Counted from the stretch's first letter, positions 26,881-39,348 are shown. The stretch: DNA of 64,000 nt from Armadillidium nasatum (GCA_009176605.1 SEYY01001244.1:79550-143549); one strand, 5' to 3'. Translations and numbers: made by a program. The notes: a model not told the origin generated them from the sequence alone.

Positions 26881-27149
26881 AGAATATAACTAAGGGTGAA
26901 ACCCTACTTCTATTATTTAGTAAATGCGAGACCCAACCTTTAATGGTCGCCGTAGAAGTAGTAGACTACCCAGGAACTTGTTTCCATTCCTTAACAGATA
27001 ATGGAGCAGAGATCAATTTAATAAAAAAGTGCTGCTTCATTATTGAATGGTATACGATATCCATCTGTGGTCACAAGGGTCACAGGCGTTGGAAATGCAC
27101 GTATTCCCATACACGAGTTCGTGATCTTTAATATTAAGATTTGAAACAG
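26880..27149 (+). pseudogene. Aspartic protease region, copy 1
   Basis: Retropepsin-like segment with CFHSLTDNGAEINLIKK (DNGA active-site type). It continues past the inserted solo LTR at 28843-29030 (LPDSAMDNSMVIGVTLLRA-like text). Confidence 0.75.
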
Positions 27150-28842
27150 TGTTGTAGGGCCCTACCTTAATTTTAAGTGGTGACGGTATTTTTATGTTAA
27201 ATTAATTAAGAAATAAGGAAATTAAAAAAATATTATATGATAAATAAAAGCACACCAAATACTATTTGCTTTAAAAAGTGGAACTAAATTTAAGAACAAT
27301 ACAATGAAAAAATTGCAGATCAACCCTAAGGTAAACCTAAAATAGGTCGCAAGTTAGGAAATCATATAAATGAACCCCAAAAATTATCTTTCATTGAGAA
27401 AATAATATATACAGCTTAATAGTTTGAGAATATGAAGAAAGAACTATAAAAAGAAAAAACACTTTTAAAAGTAATGAAAATAAATAAAGAAAATACAAAA
27501 AGGAAATAAAAGGCAAATGGCGGCTGAAATTTTGGAAAATGTAAATAAAAGGAATAATCTAGAAGTGCATACGCTGTACGTTATAGAAAGAAATAGCTGA
27601 AACATACACTGTATATTATTGCACTATATAACTGAAGCATTCACTGTACGCTATAGAAAGAAATAGTTGAAGCATACGCTGTATACTATTAAAGTAAATA
27701 ACTAAAGCATACGCTGTATGTTATTATAACTTAGAAAATAAAATTAATACTAGTAATTTCTGAATAAAGTGAGGCACTCTCAAAAGAAATAAATAAATAA
27801 AAAACGAAGTCCATACTGTAATCTGATATTTACATTTAAAAGATTAAGAATTAGTTGGAAATTAATCTATATTTGAAGAATAAAATAAAAAAAACTGTTC
27901 GAGAATTTAATAGAGAGCATTCAAGTTTATAATTTGTTCAAATTTATTAATTACATCTGTAAATAAGCAATGGATAATTTATGTTAAATAAATTGCGATA
28001 ATTTGGTTATTGTTTCCTTAATAATTTGTCTATTTAGAGTATTTTGTTTTGATTTCGGCTATGATTATTATATGATTGACAATATCTTGTACATTAATCA
28101 GTAATTCATGAATATTTTTGAATAAGAGTTAATTCGATTCTTGTTCTACTACGAAGGAATTTTCGAATTTTCCCGACCATTTTGATTTGGATTTTAGGTT
28201 TTTATAATTCGTAAAAGTATTACAATAGTTTACTTCTGATATTGTTTAAACCTTTGTATTAATCGACTATTTTGATTTTGAGTTACGATTTTTACATACA
28301 TAAAAAATATTTACGAGATCGTTTCAACGTATAATATTTAGTCAACTTGAATTTCTCGAATCTTTTGGTGACTAGATTAACATAACTCATACTTACCAAA
28401 CTTTTAGGAGATAACAATCGCCCTCCATTGAGTAAACACTTAGAATTATTTTTGCGATTTATTTAGTTAACATTTAAGATAATTTGGCATAACCTTTAAG
28501 AAGTATTTTGTTTCTATAGATAGTACATAATCGTTTGGGATGATATTTTATGATATTGAATACTATTTATGAAAATACATAGTTCATAAATTTATAAATA
28601 GAGGTTGAGTTAAAATAAAACAAAAGATAAATAAAGCCTGTATATAATTTATTTATAAAAATAAAAGAAAAGAGTAAGTCTTCGAAAACTCTTTAAGCTG
28701 GTCCTGAGTTGAATATAATTAGTATAAAATACGATCATTAAAAAATATGATCATTGAAAAACACAACTCAATATCTGAAAAGAAAAGAGTTGTCAAAGTA
28801 CTATTATACATTAATATATTCTAAAAATACGTAGCTACGACA
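27150..28842 (+). repeat. Solo LTR (1.8-kb family)
   Basis: 1,693 bases, starting TGTTGTAGGGCC and ending TACGTAGCTACGACA, inserted in the protease region of copy 1. The same family as the LTRs at 21845 and 25476 but opposite in orientation. It contains its own tandem repeats at 27555-27725. Confidence 0.75.
27555..27725. repeat. Tandem repeats inside solo LTR
   Basis: Four to five copies of a unit containing GCATACGCTGTA and ATAGAAAGAAATAGTTGAA, period about 40-50 bases. The unit differs from the array in the sister LTR at 22860-23400. Confidence 0.7.
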
Positions 28843-29030
28843 ATGGAATATATTTCAACTTAAGATGAATTCTATATACTTCCAGATTCCGCTATGGATA
28901 ACTCCATGGTTATTGGAGTTACACTTCTACGAGCAAATTCTTCATTACCCGATATGTCAACTCAACTTTTCCAGAGAACCGGAAATGATTTTGAGGTAAT
29001 ATCAAAAGACCCAATGAATTTATCCTGTCA

Positions 29031-30380
29031 GAAGGTCATCAACTCACAATGATAAGGAGAGGACTGATTGCAGCAGGATTGAGAGGAGAAGACCCGATTG
29101 AGTCTTAGCCTCCTTTCTTGCTGGTGTATCTTTATTTAAATTTATTTTTTTTCATGTTCAGTTAATATTTTTATTATATAACACAGACTACTAAATTGTG
29201 TTTCTTATTGCAGAGGTGATTTTGAAAGTTAAAACCTAATTATATATGTTTTGTATCATATTAATTATTATAACATTATTCATAATTACATCGTATCCTT
29301 ACCAAAAACATTTCTTGAAATTTGCAAATGATAGTGAACGCAGTGTCTGAAAAACAATCTTTGTACTTACCGGAAGGTGTGTTAAGATTATTTACAATAA
29401 AGGTAGTGTACAAATTATATAGTAATATATACATATGATAGAAAACTAATGTTCCTACTGGTATAATTGTCATTAATGCATCTTTAATGTTTTAGATTCG
29501 AAAGTTATCATTGAAGTGTGACCAAACAAAATTCTATAAACCCTTATTGCCACTAGAAATGCAACTTCATAAGGTACTTGTGTGTTCATAATTATATATA
29601 TAGGAAAAGTGGAGGGTTGATATGAAATATTAAAGTGTTAATTTTTGTATGTTAATGTTCTTTTTTGTTATTTTTAATTATAGGCTTTAAATTGTGGACT
29701 TGTTTATTGATAATTGAAGTTTATACTAATGGTTTGTTGAAAAATTGTCCCGGAAACTCAAAATTGCCAATCAGAGAGTGGACTTTAAGGTGGAACTAAA
29801 ATCCCCTTATTGCCAATTAAGTTAAGCCTTTATAGAACTATATATATCATAATTAGTAGTGTCCTTCACTAACCACTTCCTCCTTTCTCCTTCCATAGTC
29901 TTGATCTTCTTATCTTGGAAATTGCTGGGCGCACAATTTTCAGTAAAAATTGTGTCTGAAAACATTGATAGGAGGTATTGAGTGAGATTTATATAAATTA
30001 AGAGAAAAATATTTAATTATAGCATTTAAATGATAATTTGTAAATTAAAAAGATAAAATAGAAAGTATATTTCATTTCTGACCGTGTTTGAAGAAAAACT
30101 TAGTTGATAAGAAGCTGGAATAACAATGGTCACCGGTGTGGATGAGTGCTGATTCATTTTTCGCCTTTAAACATACAATCGACTGTCGGGCGGGTCCTTT
30201 TTATACCCTGATATCCATTTACCTGATTAAATACTTACTGAAGCCTTGAAACGACAAGAAAATAGAATTCACACATCGTTCAAAGTGTAAGTGTAAAAAC
30301 AATTTTATTGTATGATTGGGAATGCTTGTTGTATAGTAGTATAGCGAGTTTCTTGCCGAGCGCCAATTACGCTTATACAT
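29031..30380. other. Non-coding segment with a probable minus-strand LTR
   Basis: AT-rich sequence that interrupts copy 1. Its right part, up to 30425, looks like an LTR on the minus strand because it follows a GGGGGGAGATG purine tract and starts TGTTGATAGTTTG. The inner end of this LTR could not be located. No gene recognised. Confidence 0.4.
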
Positions 30381-30640
30381 TTTAAAAATACACTGACCCT
30401 TTTGTTTTCAAACTATCAACATCTCCCCCCAACAACAAAATGTGGAAATTCCTGCTAACCACTTCAAGATGGTAGATGTCGAAATGACATTGTAAAGGGG
30501 AGATACAACCTCTTTTACAACCCTTCAACTCTCTCAATATGAAGACCAAGGACTCGGTAGTCAACAGCACTTCCCCCACTCTTGCTTTAGTTACACAACA
30601 AGATAAGCTAGGCACTCAGGTCTGGTTTTAGGATCCTCGT
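30381..30640 (-). pseudogene. LTR-element pol C-terminal fossil
   Basis: Minus-strand remnant of about 75 codons (LRELKGCKRGCISPLQCHFD, IYHLEVVSRN) that resembles the tail following integrase in BEL or Gypsy polyproteins (compare the I-x-R-P-x-Q-x-L-Y-x-L-E type ending). It is followed on the same strand by a polypurine tract. Heavily decayed. Confidence 0.4.
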
Positions 30641-30942
30641 GTTACAAACTTCTCCACCCTTAATGTGGCCTGGGTGAATCAAAGAAGAATTGCCTATGAA
30701 ACCTCCAATACCTATGACTTATGACTCTTGTGACTCTACAGATGACTTTACAAAAATTTGAACAATTAAAAAGAGAAAAAAAAAACAAACTACAGGAAAA
30801 CGCAGGGTACTACCTACTAAATGAAAACACACCCCTCTAATACATAAATTTACTGGAATACAAATACACTCAAAAACCAGGTAGTAATGAAAAAGAATGT
30901 GTGAACCAGAATTGTTATGATCACAGCCAACTATTAGTTAGA

Positions 30943-31530
30943 TACAAAAATATAAATATTTTTTGTATGCTCCAAGAATTTACAATGAACTATTTTAATT
31001 GCATACACAGATATAAATATCTGTGTAGTGCTTTATTTTACAAAGGCTTATCTCATATACAAATATAAATATTTGTATATGATTGATTCAATAATTGCAA
31101 CTTCATACACAAATATGATTATTTATGTATGGTGCAACTAATGAATCCCTATTAATAAAATCTAATGGTAAAAAGATATAGAAGTTATCTCATACACAAA
31201 TATAAATATCTATGTATTCATTTATTCAATAATATGCTTATACAATATATACTAATAAATATTTATAATGATTAACATCTATCATCATATACAAATATAA
31301 ATATTTGTATATAAATTGTTCAATAATTGCAAATTCATACACAATATGATTATTTATGTATGGTGCAACTAATGAATCTTATTTATAACAAAAGCTAATG
31401 GCTTACAATTTTTATCATACACAAATATAAATATTTGTGTATGATTTATTCAGCAAATTTCCACAATATATGAAAATATGAATTAATGAGAATGATATCA
31501 CATACACAAATATGAATATTTGTGTAGGTG
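30943..31530. repeat. Array of nine near-palindromic hairpins
   Basis: Nine copies of a 26-28 base near-palindrome of type CATACACAAATATAA then ATATTTGTGTATG, at about 30943, 31006, 31052, 31107, 31193, 31284, 31336, 31416 and 31502. Arms are 11-13 bases around a 2-base centre. A 94-base block holding two of them occurs twice (31052-31145 and 31284-31378). Compensating changes in the arms are visible, for example CAGATAT paired with ATATCTG. Confidence 0.85.
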
Positions 31531-32108
31531 CTTAATTATGTGACATACAAGTTATTTATGAATGAGTGGTATATGTACTTAACTAGTGATTTGCCAGAGG
31601 AGCTCGTTTGGTTCTCTTGTCTGCTCAATTGCGATTGAGTTGAAATAATTTTGGGCTATGGAATCTCACACTACTCATCCGGCCTTAACACCAGTCAAAT
31701 CCAATCCAATAGGAGTTCCCAATTTGTAACTGACTCCGAAATTCATACCTAAAAGGGTATGGTTATTAAGTTAAATGAATCTAAACATTAACCCATCCCA
31801 ATAGTTATATTCACATGTCTAACCCTCCTATTAATGTAAGGATATGTAATGGTAAACTTACCCTTGCAAGGGAGATGAAATTGACAAATTAAATGAATAC
31901 TGGCTATCTTCCTGTATTGAATATTTTCTAGTCTTCCCTATTTTAAACTTTAGGGTTTTATAAATTATTTACTATCTGTAAAGGAAAGAAAAGCTGATTT
32001 AACATCTGTCAAACATACATCCAAGTCATAACTAAATAATAATTGATATTTAGCTTCCATAAACAAAAAGGAAATGAAGGAGAGTTCTGAATTTAAGTAT
32101 AGGGTTGG
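31531..32108. other. Unannotated segment
   Basis: Sequence between the hairpin array and the OTU region. No gene or known element recognised. Confidence 0.4.
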
Positions 32109-32918
32109 GTGCCCTATTTGCAAATTTCTACAACATATAGAGGAACCAACTTTCCTACTTCGACACTGTTAGTGGAACCACAAGAAAAGATAGAAGTGGA
32201 AGTAGTAACCAGAATAATTAACAACAAAAAACTGTTTCAAATTGATATTAAAGGTCAAGATAGCATAGTAGATGATACGTTGTCCAGAGTTCCAGTGGAG
32301 GCACTCCCGGATGATCAAGATGATCAGGATGATCAACTGGAAGTTGTCCCCATTGATCAAGTTCAGCCTTCGGGTTTTATTCCTGAAGGTTATACAGTTC
32401 ATTTAATGCCAGGAGGAGGAAACTCCTTGTTTCAATCTTTATCCATGTGGTTGAAAGGAACACCTGATAACCATATGGAGATTAGGGAAACCGTAGCGGA
32501 AGAACTTATCAAACATCCCGCTAAGTATCAACTTAAAGGCAGGAATATTACGAAGAAGCTGAAGTTGCTGAAATTACCAGGCCAACTTCCAATTCCAGAA
32601 GCAATATTAGCCTTTGCTAATATATCTAAATGTCTTGTACGAGTTTTCTACAACGACAACAATCCATTAACTTATGGAACTCCTGGAGATGTCTGTAACT
32701 TACAAAATGTATCTGGAATACATTTCAATTATCTTGAACCGTGCAAAAAGAAAAGCGTCAAAATAAATATCGTCAACATTTGTCAATTAACCATTGACGA
32801 ACTTGATGAATTATTTAGCGCTGATGAAGAGGTAATACTTCAAGAACAATTCAAGGACAATGTTCTTCGTAAACTGAGGAGAAGCATTGGATCCCTACGA
32901 AAGCACAACTTTTCGTGA
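32109..32918 (+). pseudogene. OTU-like domain region, copy 1
   Basis: About 270 codons. The first part (IKGQDSIVDDTLSRVP) resembles the end of a retroelement RNase H, where a V-x-D-x-L-S-R motif is usual. A short acidic linker with DDQDDQDDQ follows, then an OTU-like domain: PGGGNSLFQSLSMWLKG, IRETVAEELIKHPAKY, ANISKCLVRVFY and GIHFNYLEP, in the order and spacing of OTU cysteine-protease family blocks. OTU enzymes cleave ubiquitin chains. Whether this one was active cannot be judged here. Confidence 0.75.
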
Positions 32919-32939
32919 ACATGGATTAGAAATATTTCG

Positions 32940-33920
32940 CCCATATCAACGATCTTTTCTTGTTTGGAGACTTTAATCTTCATCCAAAACGGATAACAAT
33001 CCGCGAATGGTTCTATCCATGCCTCTTCTAATTCGGTTAGTTTTGGATTTACATTTACAAAATGGACATTCAGGAACACCGAAACTTATTGCATTGGTGA
33101 GAGAAGGACCTTATGGCATCCAAAACTTGCTAATGTTGCTAGTGACATTTGTAAGTCTTGTATGACATGTCAACTTAACAAAAATAATCCTACTGTGATT
33201 ATTCCGCCTGTTATGAAAATAACAACGTCTTATCCGTTCGAATTGTTAGCAGTTGATTTGTTACAATTACCGCGAACTTTTCGAAACCACTCTTATGCTC
33301 TTGTAGCAATTGATCATTTCACTAAGTATCTTTTCGTAATTCCTATGAAAGGATAAATCTGCGAAAAACCGTAAGCACTTACGATTGAAATTTAAACTTA
33401 TTCCGTTTTTGCCGCGTGTTCCGCAGAAACTTCTTTCAGATCAATGGATTGAGTTTACTTCAGTACTTTTTAACGAAGTATTGGAAGCGTTTGCCATTGA
33501 GCATGTATTGGCATCTAGTCATCGGCCACAAACGAATGGAGTTACGGAACGAGTAAATCGAACCATACTACAGACTTTGCGAATGATGATTCAACAGAAC
33601 CCAACTGATTGGGATTTACAACTACCGCAAGTAGTTGTAAAATACAATAACACTTGGCATTCAGCAATCAAGTCAACTCCAAGTGACTTTTTAGTTCAAC
33701 AACAACATTCGTGTGCAAGGAGAAATCCTTGTTTACGACAATATTGGAAGTCACCTGCTGAAAAATTTTCACCACTTCAACATTGGTGATAAAGTCGCGT
33801 ATTAAATCTTTGTTTCAAGGAAATCTTGTAACGAACAAGTTTAAACCTAGATTTAAGGGACCGTACGTGATTACTAAAGTATACGACTCAACACTCGCAT
33901 ACGATATAGCCAAATATCCC
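32940..33920 (+). pseudogene. Integrase region, copy 1
   Basis: Gypsy-type integrase: H/C zinc region ending CKSCMTCQLNK, core start FELLAVDLLQLPRTFRNHSY with YALVAIDHFTKY, second Asp region LLSDQWIEFTSVLF, HRPQTNGVTERVNRTILQTL with the Glu helix, then the C-terminal KYNNTWHSAIKSTPSDFLVQ block and a FKPRFKGPYVITKVYD-like end. Confidence 0.88.
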
Positions 33921-33929
33921 AATCAATAA

Positions 33930-34869
33930 AAGGGAAAGGTGTCATACAGGCTCATTTTTCACAGCTCCGAAAATGGGTTGATGTTCCCAGATATCTCTTA
34001 CGAAATCCTTATTTCCGCCAACATACCAACAGAATCAACTTACAACAACAGGATGAAGATTATCAACAAGAATCATGCGGAAATCAACGAAGAACAGGGG
34101 GAGATATCAAATGAAGAGTCATTGACCGGACACGACGCCGACTCCAACGGTTTTACCTGAGGACGACAGTGACGAGGACGATGATTTTTCATATCAACTC
34201 GCTGAAGAGGATCATCACTTGTTGGAGGAGTTGAGGAAGCAGCAGATTAAAGGTCAGGAAGAGATCTTTATATTGATTAATGATTATTTGACATTCTTGT
34301 CTGACTCATACAGAGTTATACAAGAATCATTTGACTTCACTATAGGAACAAATGCAGATTATCGGGTTAACTCTGTATTAACCAGATCTTCTGAAGTATC
34401 TAACATAACTGACATTAATACCCCAAGATTTACGCAAACAGATCTAACAATACCTCCAGAAGGAGGAAGAGAGATCTGTTCAACAACAATTGAATGAATC
34501 ATTTGAAGGGTTTTGTCCGTTGGATTATTCGGTAGATCAGGATTCATTCGAGGGATTTGTGCCTAAGGCTCTTTCCACCATAATGGAAGAACCTGATAAC
34601 TATTATCAGCCATGAATTTCAGCGATGATTCAATTCGGCCGAATCTTTTGAAGGATTTGATCCGGAAGGGGTTTTTCATTGAGGAAAACTACATGGAACT
34701 TCAAGGACCTGTAGAAGCATCGCCATTGGAGGAAGAACGACAGATGGACATCACCACTTTAACAGGACTGAATCCAGCTGAAGAGGAGCTTTCCCCGCGA
34801 CGACTGAGATCACATGGAGAAGCCCAACAACATTACATCATGGATCATCCACTAGAGTATCATCCATGA
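33930..34869 (+). pseudogene. Acidic post-integrase ORF, copy 1
   Basis: Strongly acidic region after integrase (EDDSDEDDDF-type cluster, then LAEEDHHLLEELRKQQ). A repeated short motif, ESFEGF / DSFEGFVPK, occurs in the second half. No signal peptide or membrane segment, so not a classic env. The same ORF exists in copy 2 and, inverted, at 39718-40085. Confidence 0.6.
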
Positions 34870-35144
34870 AAAGAAAAAAGAAAAATAAGTGAAATAAGTG
34901 GCAGTGTAGTGGCAGTGATAAATTGTTAAATTTTAGATCGAGATCCATATATGTAGATAAAATTAATACTATATTAATAAAAATAATACTAAGATAAAAT
35001 TAATACTATATTAATAAAAATAATATGTAGATAAAATTAATACTATATTAATAAAAATAATACTAAGATAAAATTAATACTATATTAATAAAAATAATAC
35101 TGTTACTAACTTATTTCACTACTATTGATTAAAAAATTAAATAT

Positions 35145-35205
<61 letters not shown>

Positions 35206-35321
35206 AACAAAAATAACATAAATAATCTTATTAATAAACAATTGAAATATTGTATATATTGAATATATGATTCCATAAAATTTATATGTATCTATAACAA
35301 AATATTTATTTCAATCACTGT
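34870..35321. repeat. AT-rich spacer with minisatellite and poly(A)
   Basis: Spacer between two element ORFs. A 33-34 base unit (AAAATTAATACTATATTAAT then AAAAATAATAC) is repeated four to five times at 34957-35103. A poly(A) run of about 50 bases follows at 35152-35203. The same spacer occurs in copy 2 with a much shorter A-rich run. Confidence 0.85.
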
Positions 35322-36024
35322 GTGGACGAAATGAGAAAGTTGCTGTTCATATTAACCTCTGAAGTGGGTACACTGGGACAGATGAAGGAACAACTTCAGC
35401 AGGTTTATGAGATTGAATTATGTTTCATGCTACTCAGGCGCAAATTTATTAACCCTAGGGAATCATCTCCCAATTTCTTAAAAACCAATGGACAGATGGA
35501 TCAGATATACATATTTGGTTTAACGTGTTCCATTTTGAAAAAGATCCCTTTAACCCAAGACAACAATTCGATCAATGTCATCACATGGAATTCAGCATGC
35601 AACTTTGTCCTTTGTTCCTATCCAGATGAACGTATAGTCAGTTTAGCGGTACATTCTAACCCTGCCGCGAGGGTATATCTGGTCATTCCCACTATGAAAG
35701 ACATTGCATCTTTCAATGAGGCCTTCCTCCAACGTCAAGGCCGGAGTGACCTAATCTCCTCACTGGAAGAACATCCTCAATTACAACAAGCCTTTCTCAA
35801 CAAAAAGGCTCGTGAGATGTTTGGGCAGACGGCTGAGTTACAGGGTAACAACCTTCCTTGGGTTCAAAAGCGGACTTTCTCAATGAAAACCATTTTTGAC
35901 CGTTACTACAACAATAAGAGTCAAGGCAACCCTAACCATAAATTCTGGATGGGAGGATCGGATGGGTTGAATGCTTTGGGTCTGTTATGATGGTCTACAT
36001 TACACAGTAACCGCCTTTGAAGAC
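35322..36024 (+). pseudogene. SGNH-like last ORF of copy 1 (first part)
   Basis: Starts MDEMRKLLFILTSEVGTLGQ; the central part reads YPDERIVSLAVHSNPAARVY then LVIPTMKDIASFNEAF, followed by a helical region and FWMGGSDGLNAL. The counterpart in copy 2 ends with DLCYDGLHYTVTAFEEMF. A middle IPxxxx strand and a late DGLH block suggest an SGNH-hydrolase-like fold (inference). A solo LTR lies within the ORF at 36029-37028. Confidence 0.5.
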
Positions 36025-36028
36025 ATGT

Positions 36029-37028
36029 TGTGAGAATGTGCCATTCTAACGTTCTTATTCTTTTCTTCCCAATAGTTATTGGTGAAGAAAGAAACTGATG
36101 ATCGACCACGAAAATAAGAAGAGGGATTATTATTAACAGATAATTATTTTACATTTTTGTAGCTTGTTTTTCTAATTTTTATTTTCTTCACTAGGTAACT
36201 ATCTTTATAACTTAATTAAAATTTAACATAAAATTAACTCTACTTTGAATATAAAAATACTATCACAAATTAAGTTGAAAATAAAACTACAAGAATTAAT
36301 ACCTTTACGAACTCTCAACTATAAAGATTTAATTCAAGTATTGGAGCCAACCACTCTGGCCAATACGTGAGTTAACACAAATATTTTATTGTTTATTTAT
36401 GATAAAATTTATAAAAATATCTTATAAATAAATTTTCTGATTTTTAGTTTCAACTTTGGATTTATTTTCAACTCTGGACTACTAAAATCATCAGAACTTC
36501 CTAGTTCTTCTTTTATTGAATTGACGACGGTTGTTTTCTTAATTGATAGTCATTAAGAAACCAACATACCCGTCAGTTCTCTACAACCTAACACCCTTTT
36601 TCTGCATTGCTCTTCGTCAACAGACCTTTCTTTATTGTTCTGCTCGAACTCTGATAACAGCGTTGTTTCTTGTTCATATTCCTTAGCCATCTTTCAACAA
36701 TTAAACGATTTTGTTTTTTTTGTTTTTCAATGACCTTCTTTCTTTGAATTTTTATTAAATCTGCCAAAGCTGTTCCTTTTATTGATCCGCACTGCCCTAC
36801 AGAGGTCCTGAGGGCTTCTGTTCGTAAAAAAAAAATTCAGATTGCACCTTCAACTTCTTCAACTTCAAACTCCTTCAACGCCTCCGTCCACAAGAGGACT
36901 GAGTAACCACATTGAACATCTTCAAGAAAATCACAACTCACCTTTGGATTCAACACTAAACGTGAGTTTTACCACAACTATTATTATTTTTATTTTCTAT
37001 TGTGGGATTATCACAGGGAAGTCTTACA
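36029..37028 (+). repeat. Solo LTR (1-kb TGTGAG family) with ATGT duplication
   Basis: Exactly 1,000 bases, TGTGAGAATGTGCC to GGAAGTCTTACA, flanked by the 4-bp target duplication ATGT (36025-36028 and 37029-37032). Copy 2 shows the uninterrupted target at 59957-59966. The same family as the LTR at 47658-48692 and related to the LTRs of copy 2. Confidence 0.93.
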
Positions 37029-37032
37029 ATGT

Positions 37033-37370
37033 TCACATTCTTGAGTCTAACCAACTTTAACAGATGGGCTCAAAAAGATAAACCAGTACTCACACCCCAA
37101 CAACCACTACTACAGGTTTGTTGAGGAAGTAGAGTGTCCCTGGACCTTCAGGTATCCAAGGGCAGATAGAGTACCAACACCTTGTCCACCTCAACCATGG
37201 ACAGTACCATCTACACTGAAAAAGCAAGCAAAAGGTAAATCGGAAACTAGGGTATTTTACTCTCAGGCGTTCGTGGATTCCATGGGCATGGGCGAACAAC
37301 CTTCAACTTCGTCCAAGTCATCACAACAACGTGACAGGAGTGAAAACGGATAATACGAAGGGTTCATTTA
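37033..37370 (+). pseudogene. Pro/Thr-rich C-terminal part of the SGNH-like ORF, copy 1
   Basis: After the solo LTR the ORF tail continues: FLSLTNFNRWAQKDKP, then a Pro/Thr-rich stretch with CPWTFRYPRADRVPTPCPPQ and AFVDSMGMGEQPSTSSKSSQ. It matches the tail of copy 2 at 59962-60297. Confidence 0.7.
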
Positions 37371-37719
37371 CGGATTGTCCTCTGCCAACCTCCAAACCAT
37401 GGAAAAGTTGTTGTGATGACTGAGAAGTTGAAGGTTGTTCGCCCATGCCCATGGAATCCACGAACGCCTGAGAGTAAAATACCCTAGTTTCCGATTTACC
37501 TTTTGCTTGCTTTTTCAGTGTAGATGGTACTGTCCATGGTTGAGGTGGACAAGGTGTTGGTACTCTATCTGCCCTTGGATACCTGAAGGTCCAGGGACAC
37601 TCTACTTCCTCAACAACCACCAAGGTTGTAGTAGTGGTTGTTGGGGTGATTGAAGTTGGTACTGGTTTATCTTTTTGAGCCCATCTGTTAAAGTTGGTTA
37701 GACTCAAGAATGTGAACAT

Positions 37720-38643
37720 TTTAAGGCTTCACCCTGTGATAATCCCACAAAAAAATAAAAATAATAATAGTTGTGGTAAAACTCACGTTTAGTGTTGAAT
37801 CCAAAGGTGAGTTGATGATTTTCTTGAAGATGTTCAATGTGGTTACTCAGTCCTCTTGATGGACGGAGGCGTTGAAGGAATTTGAAGTTGAAGAAGTTGA
37901 AGGTGCAATCTGAATTTTTTTTATGAACAGAAGCCCTCAGGACCTCTGCTAGGGCAGTGTGGATCAATAAAAAACAGCTTTGGCAGATTTAATAAAATTC
38001 AAAGACAAGGTCATTGAAAAAAAAAAAAAAATCGTTTATTGTTGAAAGATGGCTAGGAATATGAACAGAAAACGCTGTTATCAGGTTCGAGCAGAAATAA
38101 GAAAGGTCTGTTGACGAAGAGTAATGCAGAAAAAGGGTGTTAGTTGTAGAGAACTGATGGGTATGTGGTTCTTTGATATCAATTAAGAAAACAACCGTCG
38201 TCAATTCAAAAAAGGGAGACTAGGAAGTTGATGATGTTTTTAGTAGTCCAGAGTTGAAATAACTCCAAAGTTGAAACTAAATCAGAAACTTTATTTTAAG
38301 ATATTTTTTATATTTTATAAATACACAATTTTTGTGTACTCACGTATTGGCCAGAGTGGTTGGCTCCTACTTGAATTAAATCTTTATATTGAGAAGTTCG
38401 TAAAGTATTTTCTTGTAGTTTTATTTTCATTAATTTTGATTTTTTATATTCAGTCGAGTTAATTTTATATTAGTTTTATTGTTATAAAGATAGTTACCTG
38501 TGAAGAAATAAAATTAGAAAAACCAAGCTGAATAATTCCATAATAATCCCTCTTCTTATTTTCGTGGTGTCATCCAGTTTCTTTCTTCACCAATAACTAT
38601 TGGGAAGAAAAGAATAAGAACGTTAGAATGGCACATTCTCACA
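37720..38643 (-). repeat. LTR of the 1-kb family in the right arm
   Basis: Minus-strand LTR starting TGTGAGAATGTGCC at 38643, preceded by the purine tract GGTAAGGGGG (38644-38653). It is about 76 bases shorter than the sister copy at 36029-37028 and somewhat diverged. Confidence 0.82.
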
Positions 38644-38737
38644 CCCCCTTACCAAAGTTGGTCTCGGTTACTCTGTAATGTAGCATCATTACAGCCCAAA
38701 GCATTCAACTCATCCGATCCTCCATCCAGATTTCTGG

Positions 38738-39348
38738 TTAGGGTTGCTTGACTCCTATGTTGTAGTAACGGTCAAAAATGGTTTTCATTGAGAAAGTCCG
38801 CTTTTGAACCCAAGGAAGGTTGTTACCCTGTAACTCAGCCGTCTGCCCAAACATCTCACGAGCCTTTTTGTTGAGAAAGGCTTGTTGTAATTGAGGATGT
38901 TCTTCCAGTGAGGAGATTAGGTCACTCCGGCCTTGACGTTGGAGGAAGGCCTCATTGAAAGATGCAATGTCTTTCATAGTGGGAATGACCAGATATACCC
39001 TCGCGGCAGGGTTAGAATGTACCGCTAAACTGACTATACGTTCATCTGGATAGGAACAAAGGACAAGTTGCATGCTGAATTCCATGTGATGACATTGATC
39101 GAATTGTTGTCTTGGGTTAAAGGGATCTTTTTCAAAATGGAACACGTTAAACCAAATATGTATATCTGATCCATCTGTCCATTGGTTTTTAAGAAATTGG
39201 GAGATGATTCCCTAGGGTTAATAAATTTGCGCCTGAGTAGCATGAAACATAATTCAATCTCATAAACCTGCTGAAGTTGTTCCTTCATCTGTCCCAGTGT
39301 ACCCACTTCAGAGGTTAATATGAACAGCAACTTTCTCATTTCGTCCAC
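38738..39348 (-). pseudogene. SGNH-like ORF, inverted copy
   Basis: Minus-strand duplicate of the ORF at 35322, with the same MDEMRKLLFILTSEVG start and IPTMKDIASFNEAF block. It belongs to the right arm of the inverted repeat. Confidence 0.6.

Larger units (their letters stand above)
20613..37330 (+). mobile_element. OTU-domain Gypsy-like LTR element, copy 1 (heavily interrupted)
   Basis: Degenerate copy of the element family seen more completely at 49618-61697. Parts in order: gag (20613-21518 and 26519-26840), protease (26880-27149 and 28843-29030), OTU-like region (32109-32918), integrase (about 32940-33920), acidic ORF (33930-34869) and SGNH-like ORF (35322-37350). It is broken up by a LINE carrying another LTR element, by two solo LTRs and by about 3 kb of other sequence. 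I recognise no reverse transcriptase. The 5' LTR is not visible. More than ten breaks overall. Confidence 0.8.

Noticed and set aside
30943-31530. CRISPR-like array (regularly spaced palindromic repeats)
   Set aside because: The context is a eukaryotic repeat landscape, spacers are not unique or of constant length, and a 94-base block including spacers is duplicated.
33930-34869. Envelope gene in the post-integrase position
   Set aside because: No signal peptide, no transmembrane segment, no Cys pattern and a very acidic composition.
37435-37653. Open frames opposite the SGNH-like ORF tail, repeated at 37090-37299 and 60026-60244
   Set aside because: Antisense shadow of a Pro/Thr-rich coding region that is present three times; no independent evidence of a gene.
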